Below are positions 21,297-33,114 of a stretch of DNA of 46,822 nt, in pieces (position 1 is the first letter of the stretch; each line of letters starts with the position of its first letter). The stretch spans positions 95,075,423 to 95,122,244 of the forward strand of contig JBOZIK010000001.1 of the NCBI GenBank assembly GCA_051453625.1, given 5' to 3'. The stretch is from Welwitschia mirabilis (lineage: Eukaryota > Gnetophyta > Gnetopsida > Welwitschiales). The notes beneath the pieces are model-generated. The model saw only the letters and a program-made list of their open reading frames with translations, was not told the DNA's origin and made no database searches. The position numbers were made by a program, and so were the translations under genes.

Positions 21297-22217
21297 TAGG
21301 AAAATAAGCAGGAAAATGGTAGAAGAGAGAACAACAGAAAGAAGGAGAAGATAACAAGTGAAAAANNNNNNNNNNNNNNNNNNNNNNNNNNNNNNNNNNN
21401 NNNNNNNNNNNNNNNNNNNNNNNNNNNNNNNNNNNNNNNNNNNNNNNNNNNNNNNNNNNNNNNNNNNNNNNNNNNNNNNNNNNNNNNNNNNNNNNNNNNN
21501 NNNNNNNNNNNNNNNNNNNNNNNNNNNNNNNNNNNNNNNNNNNNNNNNNNNNNNNNNNNNNNNNNNNNNNNNNNNNNNNNNNNNNNNNNNNNNNNNNNNN
21601 NNNNNNNNNNNNNNNNNNNNNNNNNNNNNNNNNNNNNNNNNNNNNNNNNNNNNNNNNNNNNNNNNNNNNNNNNNNNNNNNNNNNNNNNNNNNNNNNNNNN
21701 NNNNNNNNNNNNNNNNNNNNNNNNNNNNNNNNNNNNNNNNNNNNNNNNNNNNNNNNNNNNNNNNNNNNNNNNNNNNNNNNNNNNNNNNNNNNNNNNNNNN
21801 NNNNNNNNNNNNNNNNNNNNNNNNNNNNNNNNNNNNNNNNNNNNNNNNNNNNNNNNNNNNNNNNNNNNNNNNNNNNNNNNNNNNNNNNNNNNNNNNNNNN
21901 NNNNNNNNNNNNNNNNNNNNNNNNNNNNNNNNNNNNNNNNNNNNNNNNNNNNNNNNNNNNNNNNNNNNNNNNNNNNNNNNNNNNNNNNNNNNNNNNNNNN
22001 NNNNNNNNNNNNNNNNNNNNNNNNNNNNNNNNNNNNNNNNNNNNNNNNNNNNNNNNNNNNNNNNNNNNNNNNNNNNNNNNNNNNNNNNNNNNNNNNNNNN
22101 NNNNNNNNNNNNNNNNNNNNNNNNNNNNNNNNNNNNNNNNNNNNNNNNNNNNNNNNNNNNNNNNNNNNNNNNNNNNNNNNNNNNNNNNNNNNNNNNNNNN
22201 NNNNNNNNNNNNNNNNN
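21297..22217. other. purine-rich stub and assembly gap
   Basis: About 69 bases rich in A and G that do not continue the protease, followed by N from 21366 to 22217. Any RT of element B would belong here or beyond, and none is visible. Confidence 0.6.
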
Positions 22218-23085
22218 CTGTGACTTTATCTATGGCTATGGTAGTTCTAGTAGTTCTCTTAGTAACTGTCCAAGGTAGAGATTTTATTCATTTCATAAGT
22301 TCATTATTTTATTAAATTTTGGCATTAGTATAATCATTTTGTTACCTTTTTTTTTTGAATGCATGTGTTATGGACGTGAAATCTCTTAATTCTATCTTTG
22401 CAATTATGCAAATCATGAATACCTCAAAGTGAAAGTTTGAGAAGAGAATAGGGGTCTTTGGTCTATTACTAATCTAAAAATGAATGTTTTAAACCCTCTT
22501 TTGGGAGTCGTCAGTATTTTTGTTTAAACAAAATAGTTATTTTTCTATTTTTCATAGTCTCTATAAATTTTATTAGAGAATTTAAGCTTAAAGAACAAAC
22601 TTCTTTTGCAGTTACAATAATAGTTAGTTGAAAACATATGTTGACTCTAATGTGTTTAGTAAAAGTAAAATATTCAGAATGTGCAAAATGCAGTTGCTTG
22701 ATTTTCTCTTCCCTCTTGTATGATATTTAAGTTTATTTCAAGAGAATTCTTTTGTCTTCAATTATTAGTAAGAAAGACCAGTGGAATTGTAAGTAAAACC
22801 TTAGCTGAAATGACCAATAACAATATTTGCATGAAACACCTAATGAGGGTAGGTTGTTCTTAAATGGATAAATTATTATTAGGCTAAATATTACCATAAG
22901 AAATATCAGTCACTTTTGATATGATCTTTAGGATTCTAGTTTATTTGATGTGAAGCCTTTACTACTCAAGCTACTTTGACCACTACTATTGATGGGGAAT
23001 AATCCATTAAGCAAGTGTTGCCTACTTATGGTTTCTATCCATCTTCATCCAACATATATAATAAAATGCATAGTTGTAGTCTAAT
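22218..23085. other. unrecognised AT-rich sequence
   Basis: No ORF with family similarity, no LTR partner in the window and no RNA gene seen. It lies between the gap and the AT-simple tract and is probably part of another insertion. Confidence 0.4.
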
Positions 23086-23381
23086 TATTTATGATTATGT
23101 TTTGATACCTTAATATTATATTATTACACTACATTAAAAATATATGTATTATATTACATATTAAATTTATATAATATTATTTAAATTATATTTTATTACA
23201 TTATGTTATATTATATTATATAATATTGTATTATACTATATTATATTACATTATATTGTCTCATATGCATAACATCTCATACACACATTAAAAAAAGAGA
23301 ATAAATATATATACATATATGTGTATATTATACTATATTATATCATATTGTATGTATAATATTATATTATGATATAGTGTG
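23086..23381. repeat. degenerate (TTATA)n low-complexity tract
   Basis: Almost pure A and T with irregular TATTA, TTATA and TATAT units, interrupted only by short words such as TTGTCTCATATGCATAAC. It directly precedes the TRIM array. The word TGTCTCATATGC recurs just past the array (24884-24895). Confidence 0.8.
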
Positions 23382-23496
23382 TGTTAGGCTCTTTACCATC
23401 ACACCAAAATCCATGACTTAGATAGAATCTAGTAAATTGGGATCCTTTACATTTACTCACTTATTGGACTCGGCATGGGGACCACATACCCAAGCA
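23382..23496 (-). repeat. TRIM LTR, unit 1
   Basis: 115 bp, from TGTTAGGCTC to about CCCAAGCA. The internal part that follows contains CTTCCCCTCGGTCC (polypurine tract on minus) and ends GCTCTAATACCAAT. Confidence 0.75.
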
Positions 23497-23596
23497 TCTT
23501 CCCCTCGGTCCACATGTCAAGTGCTTACATGAATTAGGAAGGCACCGGGGAGACCCAAACCTGAGACTAGCCAATAACCATGGCTCTAATACCAAT

Positions 23597-23675
23597 GGTT
23601 GGGCCCTTTACTATCACACCAAAAGCAATGACTTAGGTGGATTCTAGTAAATTGAAATCCTTTTACATTTACTCA
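23597..23675 (-). repeat. TRIM LTR, unit 2 (cut by a gap)
   Basis: Begins GGTTGGGCCC directly after ACCAAT and stops at the gap at 23676. Confidence 0.7.
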
Positions 23676-23938
23676 NNNNNNNNNNNNNNNNNNNNNNNNN
23701 NNNNNNNNNNNNNNNNNNNNNNNNNNNNNNNNNNNNNNNNNNNNNNNNNNNNNNNNNNNNNNNNNNNNNNNNNNNNNNNNNNNNNNNNNNNNNNNNNNNN
23801 NNNNNNNATCATGTATTATAACCTTCAAAGGTTATAAGCTTTAAAGATTAATATAAAAATACTAATGCGGCCATGGATGGATTACAATTTGCTAAACCAT
23901 ATAAATCTTGTCTATTCTATGTTCTTTGATTTTCTCTT

Positions 23939-24102
23939 TTGCATTTAATTCATTTTCTAATAATAGAAGTAGAAGTGGAAAATCAAACAGATTTGAAAGT
24001 CAAATGTTTGATGTCAGACAACGGAGGGAAGTATGACAACTTAGAGTTTAGGGCTTTCTGTTCTAAAAATGGAATCAAAATGATCAAGACAGATCCTAAA
24101 AC
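23939..24102 (+). pseudogene. copia integrase fragment fused to TRIM sequence
   Basis: Plus-strand residues of the open frame 23939-24208 read EVEVENQTDLKVKCLMSD then NGGKYDNLEFRAFCSKNGIK, closely matching the copia integrase core around the second catalytic Asp (SDNGGEY). The Asp is kept. At about 24102 the sequence switches into the middle of a TRIM LTR (TTTTACATTTACTCACTTAT), and the frame stays open for about 35 more codons of meaningless TRIM sequence. The fragment is about 55 codons of one domain. Its sequence differs from the C1 integrase, so it comes from another copia element. Confidence 0.85.
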
Positions 24103-24256
24103 CCTTTTACATTTACTCACTTATTTGGCTAGAAATGAGGACTGCAAAACTAATAATATCCCCCTCGATCCACATGTCAAGTGCTCACATGAACAGGGTA
24201 GCTACTGAGGAGACTTAAACTTGAGACTAGCCAACAACCATGGCTCTAATACCAAT

Positions 24257-24371
24257 TTTTAGGCCCTTTACCATCACACCAAAAGCCATGACTTAGATAA
24301 AATCTAGTAAGCTGAAACTCTTTACATTTACTCACTTATTGGGCTAGGCATGAGGACCGCATACCTAACCA
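24257..24371 (-). repeat. TRIM LTR, unit 3
   Basis: 115 bp from TTTTAGGCCC to CCTAACCA. It is followed by an internal part that ends with a perfect PBS complement. Confidence 0.75.
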
Positions 24372-24455
24372 TCTCCCATTGATCCACATGCCAAATACTT
24401 ACATGAACAGGGTAGCTACCAAAGAACTCGAAACTAAGACTACCCAACAATCATG

Positions 24456-24467
24456 GCTCTGATACCA
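24456..24467 (-). promoter_or_regulatory. initiator-Met primer-binding site of a TRIM unit
   Basis: The minus strand reads TGGTATCAGAGC exactly, the 12-base plant initiator-tRNA complement, two bases inside the LTR that starts (plus) at 24470. Other units have TGGTATTAGAGC. Confidence 0.85.
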
Positions 24468-24469
24468 AT

Positions 24470-24579
24470 TGTTAGGCCCTTTACCATCTCAACAAAATCT
24501 ATGACTTAAGTGGAATCTAGCAAATTGAAACCCTTTCACATTTACTTATCAATATGGGCATGAGGACCACATACCCAAC
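24470..24579 (-). repeat. TRIM LTR, unit 4
   Basis: Begins TGTTAGGCCC and runs to CATACCCAAC at the gap. It is the copy with the most typical end sequence. Confidence 0.75.
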
Positions 24580-24762
24580 NNNNNNNNNNNNNNNNNNNNN
24601 NNNNNNNNNNNNNNNNNNNNNNNNNNNNNNNNNNNNNNNNNNNNNNNNNNNNNNNNNNNNNNNNNNNNNNNNNNNNNNNATGCCAAGTGCTTACATGAAT
24701 CAGGAAGGCATCGGGGAGACCCAAACCTAAGACTAGCTAATAACGATGGCTCTAATACCAAT

Positions 24763-24877
24763 GGTTGGGCCCTTTACTATCACACCAAAAGCAATGCATT
24801 AGGTGGATTCTAGTAAATTGAAACCCTTTCACATTTACTCACTTATCAGGCTAGGCATCGGGACCACATACCCAATA
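24763..24877 (-). repeat. TRIM LTR, unit 5
   Basis: 115 bp from GGTTGGGCCC to CCCAATA, then non-TRIM flank GTATGTTGTCTCATATGC. Its last part plus flank reappears after the gap at 25022, probably an assembly repeat. Confidence 0.7.
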
Positions 24878-25062
24878 GTATGTTGTCTCATATGCGTAAT
24901 ATTACATTTGTACTATAAAAGNNNNNNNNNNNNNNNNNNNNNNNNNNNNNNNNNNNNNNNNNNNNNNNNNNNNNNNNNNNNNNNNNNNNNNNNNNNNNNN
25001 NNNNNNNNNNNNNNNNNNNNNACTCACTTATCAGGCTAGGCATCGGAACCACATACCCAATA

Positions 25063-27639
25063 GTATGTTGTTCATATGCATAATATTACATTTGTACTAT
25101 AAAAGGTAGACATGTTTAATTATTAATTTAAAGTATAATTGGAGGGAAAAAGGGATGTTAAACTTAACATTTTAGTATTTGTACCTTTCCCCTAAAGTAC
25201 AACTACCACAACCTTCTAAAATAAAGGAGAAGTAACCACTAGTTAGACTACCACAATGTTCACATTATCATTCTTAAACATGTTTCATTCTTAAGAGTAG
25301 GTTAAATAAGTACTATAGATGAAATAATAATAGGAGGTATTAGAGCTATTAAAGGCTAAAGTTAGCAAAACATGTACACATAGTATAAAACTAGGAAATT
25401 ACTAACTACATTAAGCTTTTAACACATACATACACATACACAGACACACACATACACATACATATATGTATGTATAGCTACTAGTCTTTTACATGTTAGA
25501 CAAGTTTTGAATACTCCAAAATAAATACATTTATATATTTTGATTTGTTTATAATTTTTAAATAACTTTTGACATTTATATGAAGTCTTCAACTTTTTAT
25601 TATATAAAGGATTTTAGTATTAGCATTAAAATTGTTAATGCTTCCATGTATTTATAATTGATTATGTTATCATTACTAGATTTTAAAACTCTTAGAATTT
25701 TATGTTTTGTTTATTACCAGAAAAGAAAATATCATAAAGAGGAAAATGACATCTTTTATCACAAAAGTTTGTATAAACATTCTATTATGAACCTTTTATG
25801 TTTAAGTTTTATAGAAGGATTTATTATTTTTGTGTCACCCTTCTTAAGACAGTGATATTTATGAAAATAAAGTGTTTAGATAAGATTAAAAATTCTTTCT
25901 TAAATCCTTAAATAATGTTGTTATTATATTTATTTCAATAAAATGCTTTCTTACTCTTAGATATTTATAATAATTAATTTTTATTGAATTCTAGGTGTTG
26001 AATGTATTTACTAACATTCATGTTGCTTATTGTATGATTTAACATGGTTATGTTATGCATGGTATAGTTATGTGATGATTCAAGTCTAGCATAATCCTTA
26101 GTGATCATGTTTGCTTATAGTGTACCTTAACTCATTTCATGTATGTATCCTTAAATGTATTTTCTTATATGTTTAAGCATATGAATTAGTGTCTCAAATA
26201 GTTATTTGTTATCTTATACACAAACTGATATAATATTAGTGATTTTTCCATGATGCTCATTGAACTAATTAGGCATTTAATTAGTTGCATTTATCTTAAC
26301 TTCTATTGAACTAATTCTATTGAGATTAGAGATTTAATTAGTGGAATACGAGCTATTTCTTTGGTATTTTATACATTTATATATATTTAGATTTATTACA
26401 TTATGTTATAAAAGGAGTAGCTATGAGGTACCTTACCAAAATGGCATGTGTGTATGTGTATGTATGTGCGTGTGTTAATTGTATCTCTGTATGAATTTAC
26501 TATAATGATATTCTATTATGATACTTTCCTCTTATTAGCTCACATCAAGATGCCAGGTAGATATGAGGATTCTCTTGAGCATAATGAATGAGGTTACTAA
26601 TGGATGATTATGGCCAAGTAACCACTTTAGGGATTCACTATGTAATATACATGGGTACCCATAAATATGATTTATATTAATATACATATATATTGTCATC
26701 ATTCATGCATTAGAATTCCTTAGTAGGGATGAATGTTGTGACCTTGAGAGTTCTTGAACGAATGCTTTCTATACTCTTACATATAGCTATTATGCCTATG
26801 TATGTTTATATGTGTATGATATCTTTTGGTGTTGTTTTAATTCTATTTTACATCATACTCTTTTCTGATTAAGTTGCATTTTGGGTTCTTGCATTATTCT
26901 TACATTGTTTCATGCATATTTTTGCCCACATGCCTACTGATGTGGACCATCTTCATCTATCATATGTCCATGCATATTAGTGGAGATAGAAACGAGGGCT
27001 AAGATAGAACTATGTGTGGTCTAAATTCCCCTAGATGAGGATATATAAGCATGATTTCTTAGCTATTGATGTAAACAACCACTTAACCATGACTTACACA
27101 CTTCTTTTATGTGTTCCTTATCAAGACTTCTAAATAACATTAAGATTGAATATGGTGTTACTTATGTGAGCTATTGTAATATAGTCCTCCTGAGATGTAG
27201 CGTATGGGCAATTGAGAGATAATTTTATCAGCCATTAACTAACTAATCTGCTATGATGGTTAATAATATACTATAATTTAATTTAATTAAAAAATTTCAT
27301 GCCTTTTAAGTCTAACCCAAGGTTGATTTGTAATAATGTATGCCCTCAACTCATGTGTGAAGTTGTATCATGAAAATATTTCTAATCTTAAGCTATCATT
27401 TAGTCCTTCTTCCCATATTGTTGAAATTGAGAACCATAATCTATTTAATTTTTCCCTTCATCTATCATTATATACCCTATTCATGAATTTAACTTGGTTT
27501 TGTCAAACAATTTAGATTAGATTTATCCCTTGGTAATCTAACACTTGAGATGCTTGCACCAATCCATAGAAAACCCAAATGTGCCTAAGGATGTCTCTTT
27601 TATGGAAAAACCTAGCCATCATAACCTCAGTTAATCATT
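25063..27639. other. unrecognised AT-rich sequence between the TRIM array and the B pol tail
   Basis: No ORF with family similarity and no LTR partner found in the window. A CA/TA-rich microsatellite lies at about 25429-25478 and a TG/TA run at about 26441-26475. The piece probably includes another unrecognised insertion, because about 4 kb of pol expected in element B is missing here. Confidence 0.45.
25429..25478. repeat. CA/TA microsatellite
   Basis: Alternating ACACATACATA-type units ending in CATATATGTATGTAT, a short simple repeat. Confidence 0.85.
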
Positions 27640-27740
27640 TTCAATCACATAACCATATATCATCTACCTTCCATCCACCCCTTTCATATTCTTATGACTT
27701 TATGAAAATCAATGATCCTCATTAATGATCTTTTTCTTTA
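27640..27740 (+). pseudogene. C-terminal tail of the element B integrase/pol
   Basis: Plus strand reads FHPPLSYSYDFMKINDP, closely matching FHPPLPSSYEFIRITSL at the end of the element A integrase (minus, about 40850-40800). This tail lies beyond the KVNGHxxKPF motif. It fixes the point where B's own sequence resumes after the insertions. Confidence 0.65.
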
Positions 27741-29137
27741 ATATAATAATAAAGGAAGATTTTACCTTTTTAAAACTTAGTTATAATATTTAAGTTCTTT
27801 TTTTTAATGAGATTATCTCTTTGAATTTTTAAGTTTGTTTTTGTTAAGGTTTGTATTTATTAGAGATCTTTAATTTAGAATCAAGGAAAAAGATGATTTT
27901 TCTTTTTTCATGGTATCTTATTGTTTTAAAGCAATCATGGGGAAGAGACTACTTCTTTGTTAGGCTAATATGACTCTTTTTTTTTATGTGCAATAAATAT
28001 ATTAAAAAACAAAAAAAAAAAAAGAAAAGAAAAAAGTGAAAGTAGAGTAGTTCAAGGAAAATCTTAAATCTTTTTTCTAGCATATTTGTTATGATCATTT
28101 ATCTTAGACTTAGTTAACTGCCTTGAGGTTGTCAATGTCCATTGATAATGTAATACTAGTGACTCATTTATGATGCATTTAACTTCATTGAGGTTATCGA
28201 CAATCACTAGTAATTCAACACTGAATTCTTCAAGTACAACATGTTGAATTTATTGGAAGAAAATGCCATAACACTAAATGTTCAATATGATCAAATGGTT
28301 AGAACATGATTATCCATGGAAGAAGAAGGAAAATGAAGGAAATTTGAGGTGGGATTAGAGATATCTTTATGTACTTAGTTTAATAAAATTGCAACTTGAG
28401 ATTCTTTGGATTTTTGTGATTTAGCAAAACTTACTTGTTGATACTTTTTATTGTTTTGAGAAAAGATCCACAAAAATTACATAACTTATTTTTAAAAAAA
28501 ATATGTTAGGCCATTAGATTTTTCATTCATTAAGTTTTATTAACTCATATAATGCTTGATAAGATTTATCATTTCATCATTTCATTCTCATATTATTTTA
28601 TTTCATTCATGTCTATTTTTACTATTTATTTTAATCCATATCACCTTGTCTTTCCCTTCTATGAAAAACATACTAGAAGCTTACTGTGTTTTTTGTGATT
28701 TGACTCTTTTATTTAGGTCTAGATTTAAAGAAAAATGGGTTTAAAATGTTGATAAAAATAGGTAATTCAATAGTTCACATTTTATCTAATTTTTATAAAA
28801 ACCACAATTTCAAAATTTTTCCTTGCCATTGACACCTGTTACTGTGATCCTTATAACCTTCCTTACCACATTGCTCGAGCTTGATCTCTATTCATATAAA
28901 TAGTTGGTCTTGCCACCTATCCTCACTAGTGTTACTCTTTCTTTCCACCTGCTTGCATCTAGTTTTTGCCTTAGGATTTTTTATTGCATCCTCTGTTACT
29001 ATTTTCTATTGGTGAGATTTATTTCAAATTTTAATTATTTTTTTTCTAGTTTACTCATTTGTTTAGAGAATTTTCATTTCTAACTTTCTTATTCTTTTCC
29101 TCCACTACTCTTCCAATTTACTTCTTTTTTTCCTTTC
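27741..29137 (+). other. B spacer between pol and envelope-like ORF
   Basis: Non-coding, but clearly homologous to the minus strand of 39523-40800 in element A (for example TTTTGTTAAGGTTTG at about 27839 and TTAGTTAACT at about 28112 with following similarity). An A-rich run sits at 28008-28034. A TATA-like CATATAAATAG at 28895-28905 lies about 240 bp before the ORF. Confidence 0.65.
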
Positions 29138-30200
29138 TCATTTAAAGATAAGCATATTTTATTAAGGAAGGAATGTTTTCTTCCTTTTTATCCCTTTATG
29201 CATCATATTATTTAGAATGGATTGAATTAATAAATAAGCACTGGTTGTTGAAGGAGGAAGGTACTTACTACTTTTACAAAAAGGTCCTAAAGTTTGATAA
29301 AAATGTAACAATGGATGATGAAGATCCTTGAGTATTTCATTCTTCCATTCATCACACTTCGTTATTTATTTCTTTAAGTGATGTAGAAGACATACTTGGA
29401 ATTAAACACCATAATTCTATCATTCTAGCTTGTTAAATCCCTTAGCTTTTGTTGTGCTATCCTAAATGTTGATTATGCATCTAATACCAAGGGAGATTTA
29501 TCTTGTAAATATCTTTATAAGAACTAATTAGCTCTTTTTATATTTGTTATCTATAATGTACTGCTTAGATATCATGTGACTAATGCTTGTAGTAACAACT
29601 TATATATGATAAGAATTATTTAAGATAGTAAACCTTTTGATATGTATAAGTGCCTTTTTAGAACTATTGTAAATCACATTAGTCATAAAGAGTAACCTAT
29701 CCCTTTCATACCTAATTTCTAATTTAATTTATAATGATTTATCACAAACCTTAGATTTTAACAATTGGGATAGATCCTTTATTGAAACCATTATCCCTAA
29801 GAAGATAACATAACTAAAGAAGTATAAGAATGAAGATTGGATTTCAAGTGTTCTTGAAGAAGGACAAGAAGAAGAATGTTCATAAAGAAAAACTCCTCAT
29901 CCTTTTTAAATTCTTCTTTCTTCCTATTCTTTAACTATCATAATAAGAAAGGTAAAAGATCTCATTATTGAATCCTTTAATTTCCTTCTTCTCCACCTTC
30001 TTCTCCTCCTCCTTTACTCCTCTTTCTCAATATGATTTTATCACTTCTAGGGATATCTTCTTAAAAAAATTTTGAAGTTCCCAAAGTCTCAGATTGAAAA
30101 ACTTTGGAGCAAGATAAATAAAATTTTAAAGAAGAAAAAGGAGATTTTAAGGAAATAAGATAACTTTAAAAAAAATCTTAAGAGGAAGATGTCTCATAAA
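29138..30200 (+). pseudogene. envelope-like (plant transposon-type) ORF of element B, decayed
   Basis: Read across frames, it parallels the element A ORF in order: GTYYFYKKVLKFDKNVTMDD (A: GTYYFHKVVLEFYKNATIDD), DVEDILGIKHHN (A: DVKALFGFRYHD), GDLSCKYLYKN (A: GALPCKYLYKN), FDMYKCLFRTIVNHISHK (A: FYITKCLFITIIDHVSHK), then a Ser-rich part and a Lys-rich coil. The start codon region (A: MSERQG) is lost and several stops occur. Athila-like elements carry such a third ORF after pol. Its cellular role is unknown and calling it an envelope rests only on position. Confidence 0.8.
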
Positions 30201-30635
30201 AGATTGTTAACCTAGTTCTTATTCTCTTTCTTTAAACATTTTTCTCACACATTAATCTCCATTATAATTTTTCTTTTCTTACATCAAATCTTATTGTAGT
30301 GACTGTTGTATCTAATAAAAAGTAGCTTTCAAACTACCGTCTTTGTTATTCTATTTTTTATACACTTGACACATACTCTCAGGATTTTTAATTTAGTCTC
30401 AAGTTTATAAAATCACAAGTCCATATTTTAAAACTAAACTAAGGTAGTGCTATTGCCTTTCTTCATCAATGATACTATTTTATCTCATAAATTAGATTTA
30501 TCTTTCATTATAATCTCATCTAGCCTCTTATTAGTCGTTTTAGATGTAATGATACTATCAAAAAGTCATATAAACTAAGTGTAATAGATTACTTGGACTT
30601 TCTTAATTACCATTTCTAATTCATCATTGGTTTAG
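30201..30635 (+). other. B sequence downstream of the envelope-like ORF
   Basis: AT-rich non-coding stretch that ends where the chromovirus-like LTR begins. No motif was recognised. Confidence 0.4.
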
Positions 30636-33114
30636 TATAATACCCTAAATTTTCACACTTTAAAACTTAAACTTTCACCTATGCCTTTATTAAATATTTA
30701 AGCAATTGTTATTAAATGAATCTATATGCATGCCAAAAATACATTCTTAGGTAACTTTTTGTAGGTAAAAGAGGTAAATAACTCATACAATGATTAAATA
30801 CAAGAGAAAACAAATACCTTTTTATATTTAAGATAATGCAAGTATTATAATGATGTCATATATCAAAGGTCAATTACAAGATGCAATAGATTACTTGATA
30901 CAATGATGAACAAATTACTAAATTCTAATACTTTCTTAAGCACAAGATAGAAAATCAACATTTTCAAATTGCCCTCCTCAGTAAGACAAATAAACTTTTC
31001 TTGTGCTCCACTTGAACACCTATTTTATACAAATAGTATTGTGTGAGAACTATAACGTTCATAGTTCTCAATATGATCCATGATAAGGTCTTAGGTAAGG
31101 GGTTTTCCAAGCTCAACAAGGAATCCTCAAGATGATCAAATGACTAAAATCTTATATNNNNNNNNNNNNNNNNNNNNNNNNNNNNNNNNNNNNNNNNNNN
31201 NNNNNNNNNNNNNNNNNNNNNNNNNNNNNNNNNNNNNNNNNNNNNNNNNNNNNNNNNNNNNNNNNNNNNNNNNNNNNNNNNNNNNNNNNNNNNNNNNNNN
31301 NNNNNNNNNNNNNNNNNNNNNNNNNNNNNNNNNNNNNNNNNNNNNNNNNNNNNNNNNNNNNNNNNNNNNNNNNNNNNNNNNNNNNNNNNNNNNNNNNNNN
31401 NNNNNNNNNNNNNNNNNNNNNNNNNNNNNNNNNNNNNNNNNNNNNNNNNNNNNNNNNNNNNNNNNNNNNNNNNNNNNNNNNNNNNNNNNNNNNNNNNNNN
31501 NNNNNNNNNNNNNNNNNNNNNNNNNNNNNNNNNNNNNNNNNNNNNNNNNNNNNNNNNNNNNNNNNNNNNNNNNNNNNNNNNNNNNNNNNNNNNNNNNNNN
31601 NNNNNNNNNNNNNNNNNNNNNAAAATCTTATATCAGATACAAATATTCAAGCCTTGGTAATTCAAGAATGTACATTGAATAGTATGGTTTGTCAGAAGGA
31701 TGATAAAATACCCATTTGTCTAGAGGTACATACCTATGACCAATAGGAACCCTTCAAATGGGATAAACCATCTGAAGCCATATGTCATGCATAACTAGAT
31801 GAATCACAAATGTCATCTTAATCACTCTGATAGCTCATTCCCATGGTCAATGGGAGCCCTTCAGATGGCATAGGCCTTGAAGCTACATGATTTAGTTACA
31901 TAGAAAAGTTTAAGGCATAGAATTGAATTCACAACCAAAATATTATATGTGTAAGAAAGACTTTTATGAATAGAATAGATAGTAGGAACATTCCATAAAG
32001 ATGTGAGAATGTAAGAAATAGATGGAAGCCCATAACATTCAAGCAAATAATTAAAGAACATAAGTCATACAAGAGTGAAAGAACATAAGAACCATACAAC
32101 AAAATAGATTAAAACACAAAACCTTACAAGAAAATGATAAAAGAATATAAAACCATACAACAAACTAGACTATGCCATAAAACCATACAAGGAATTAAGA
32201 TGAAAAACCATAAGATCATACTTGAATTAAGTTGAAGATTCAAGGACTTCTAAAGATGCTAAGGCTCAAAGGTTTAAAGGCCTATCCAAGCTCCAAGGTT
32301 TAGTAGCAAAGGATTCTCTAAAAATAAAAGTAAGAGGAAAGGAGGAGGAGGGGTTTTATTTATAACTCAAGTTTAGTGGAATAAAGAGAAAACATTAGAA
32401 AAGAGGATGGTTAAGATGACCAAAGTTGGTAAAGATTTATTATATATGAAGAAAAAGCATCATGAAGGAGGATGATCAAGGTGAAAAAAGCTAGTAAACA
32501 TTCACTAACCATCCTTATTCCATTTCTTATCAGACCACTGGGTGCATTTATATCTCAATAATAATTAACAATGCTTTTTATGAAATTTTTAGAATAACAC
32601 AAGATTTTCAAACTCATATATAAATTATTCACCAGATAAAGTTGGGCTTTAGGTTGTAGTTGGCTGTAGCTAGTTGTGAACTAGCCTAAAGCACTTTGTT
32701 AAAACTCATTCTAGCCTATCTTATGTGGTACTTCTGTAATCACATTACAATACTGAAGAACCGATATGCACCGCACTAACCCCACTTGCTATAGTTGGGT
32801 ATGATTGAACGATCATAATGAACTAACACAGAACTCACATATAAATTATTCTCTAGATAAAAGTGCAATAGTTACATAATTTTAACCATAAGAATTACAA
32901 TTTAATTCATAGAAATTTTCAACAAAGAAATATTATGACTACTAAAAAATATGAGGCATTATAGCATAAAATTTCTATAATAAAAGCACACCAATGAAAG
33001 TTAGGAAGTAAATACATGCAATAAGTAAACTAGCTTGAGGACTCTATAATAATAAAATTATTTTAATTAAAATTTTAAGCTCAATATTTGGTCTTGAAAA
33101 ATCTGGATGTGACA
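30636..33114 (-). repeat. chromovirus-like LTR (inserted in B)
   Basis: The ends TATAATACCC and GGATGTGACA form the near-inverted termini (TGTAACACCC...GGGTGTTACA) typical of many Tekay/Del-type chromovirus LTRs. Just outside the right end the minus strand reads SFEDKTF, resembling the chromovirus pol tail NFEDEIxF that abuts the 3' LTR. The visible length of 2479 bp includes a 464-base gap (31158-31621) flanked by the same words, so the true length is uncertain. An internal short repeat with ATATAAATTATTC lies at about 32615 and 32836. No partner LTR was found. Confidence 0.45.

Larger units (their letters stand above)
23382..25062 (-). mobile_element. TRIM-like array: tandem 115-bp LTRs with about 100-bp internal parts
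   Basis: A unit of about 213-215 bp recurs with LTR starts at 23382, 23597, 24257, 24470 and 24763. Each LTR begins (plus strand) TGTTAGGCCCTTTACC or a close variant and ends near CATACCCAACA. The internal part ends with the complement of the initiator-Met PBS just before the next LTR, and on the minus strand a run like GATCGAGGGGGA precedes the other LTR as a polypurine tract. LTR, PBS, tiny internal part and PPT are the definition of a TRIM, on the minus strand. Gaps at 23676-23807, 24580-24679 and 24922-25021 hide parts. It encodes no protein of its own. Confidence 0.8.

Noticed and set aside
24456-24467. tRNA gene suggested by the initiator-Met complement
   Set aside because: Only the 12-base complement of the tRNA 3' end is present. 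There is no cloverleaf around it; it is a primer-binding site. The same applies to 13808-13821.
23382-25062. TRIM array as a CRISPR array or satellite
   Set aside because: The units carry a plant initiator-Met PBS, a polypurine tract and TG...CA ends, and the spacing elements are themselves repeats, so a retroelement explains it.
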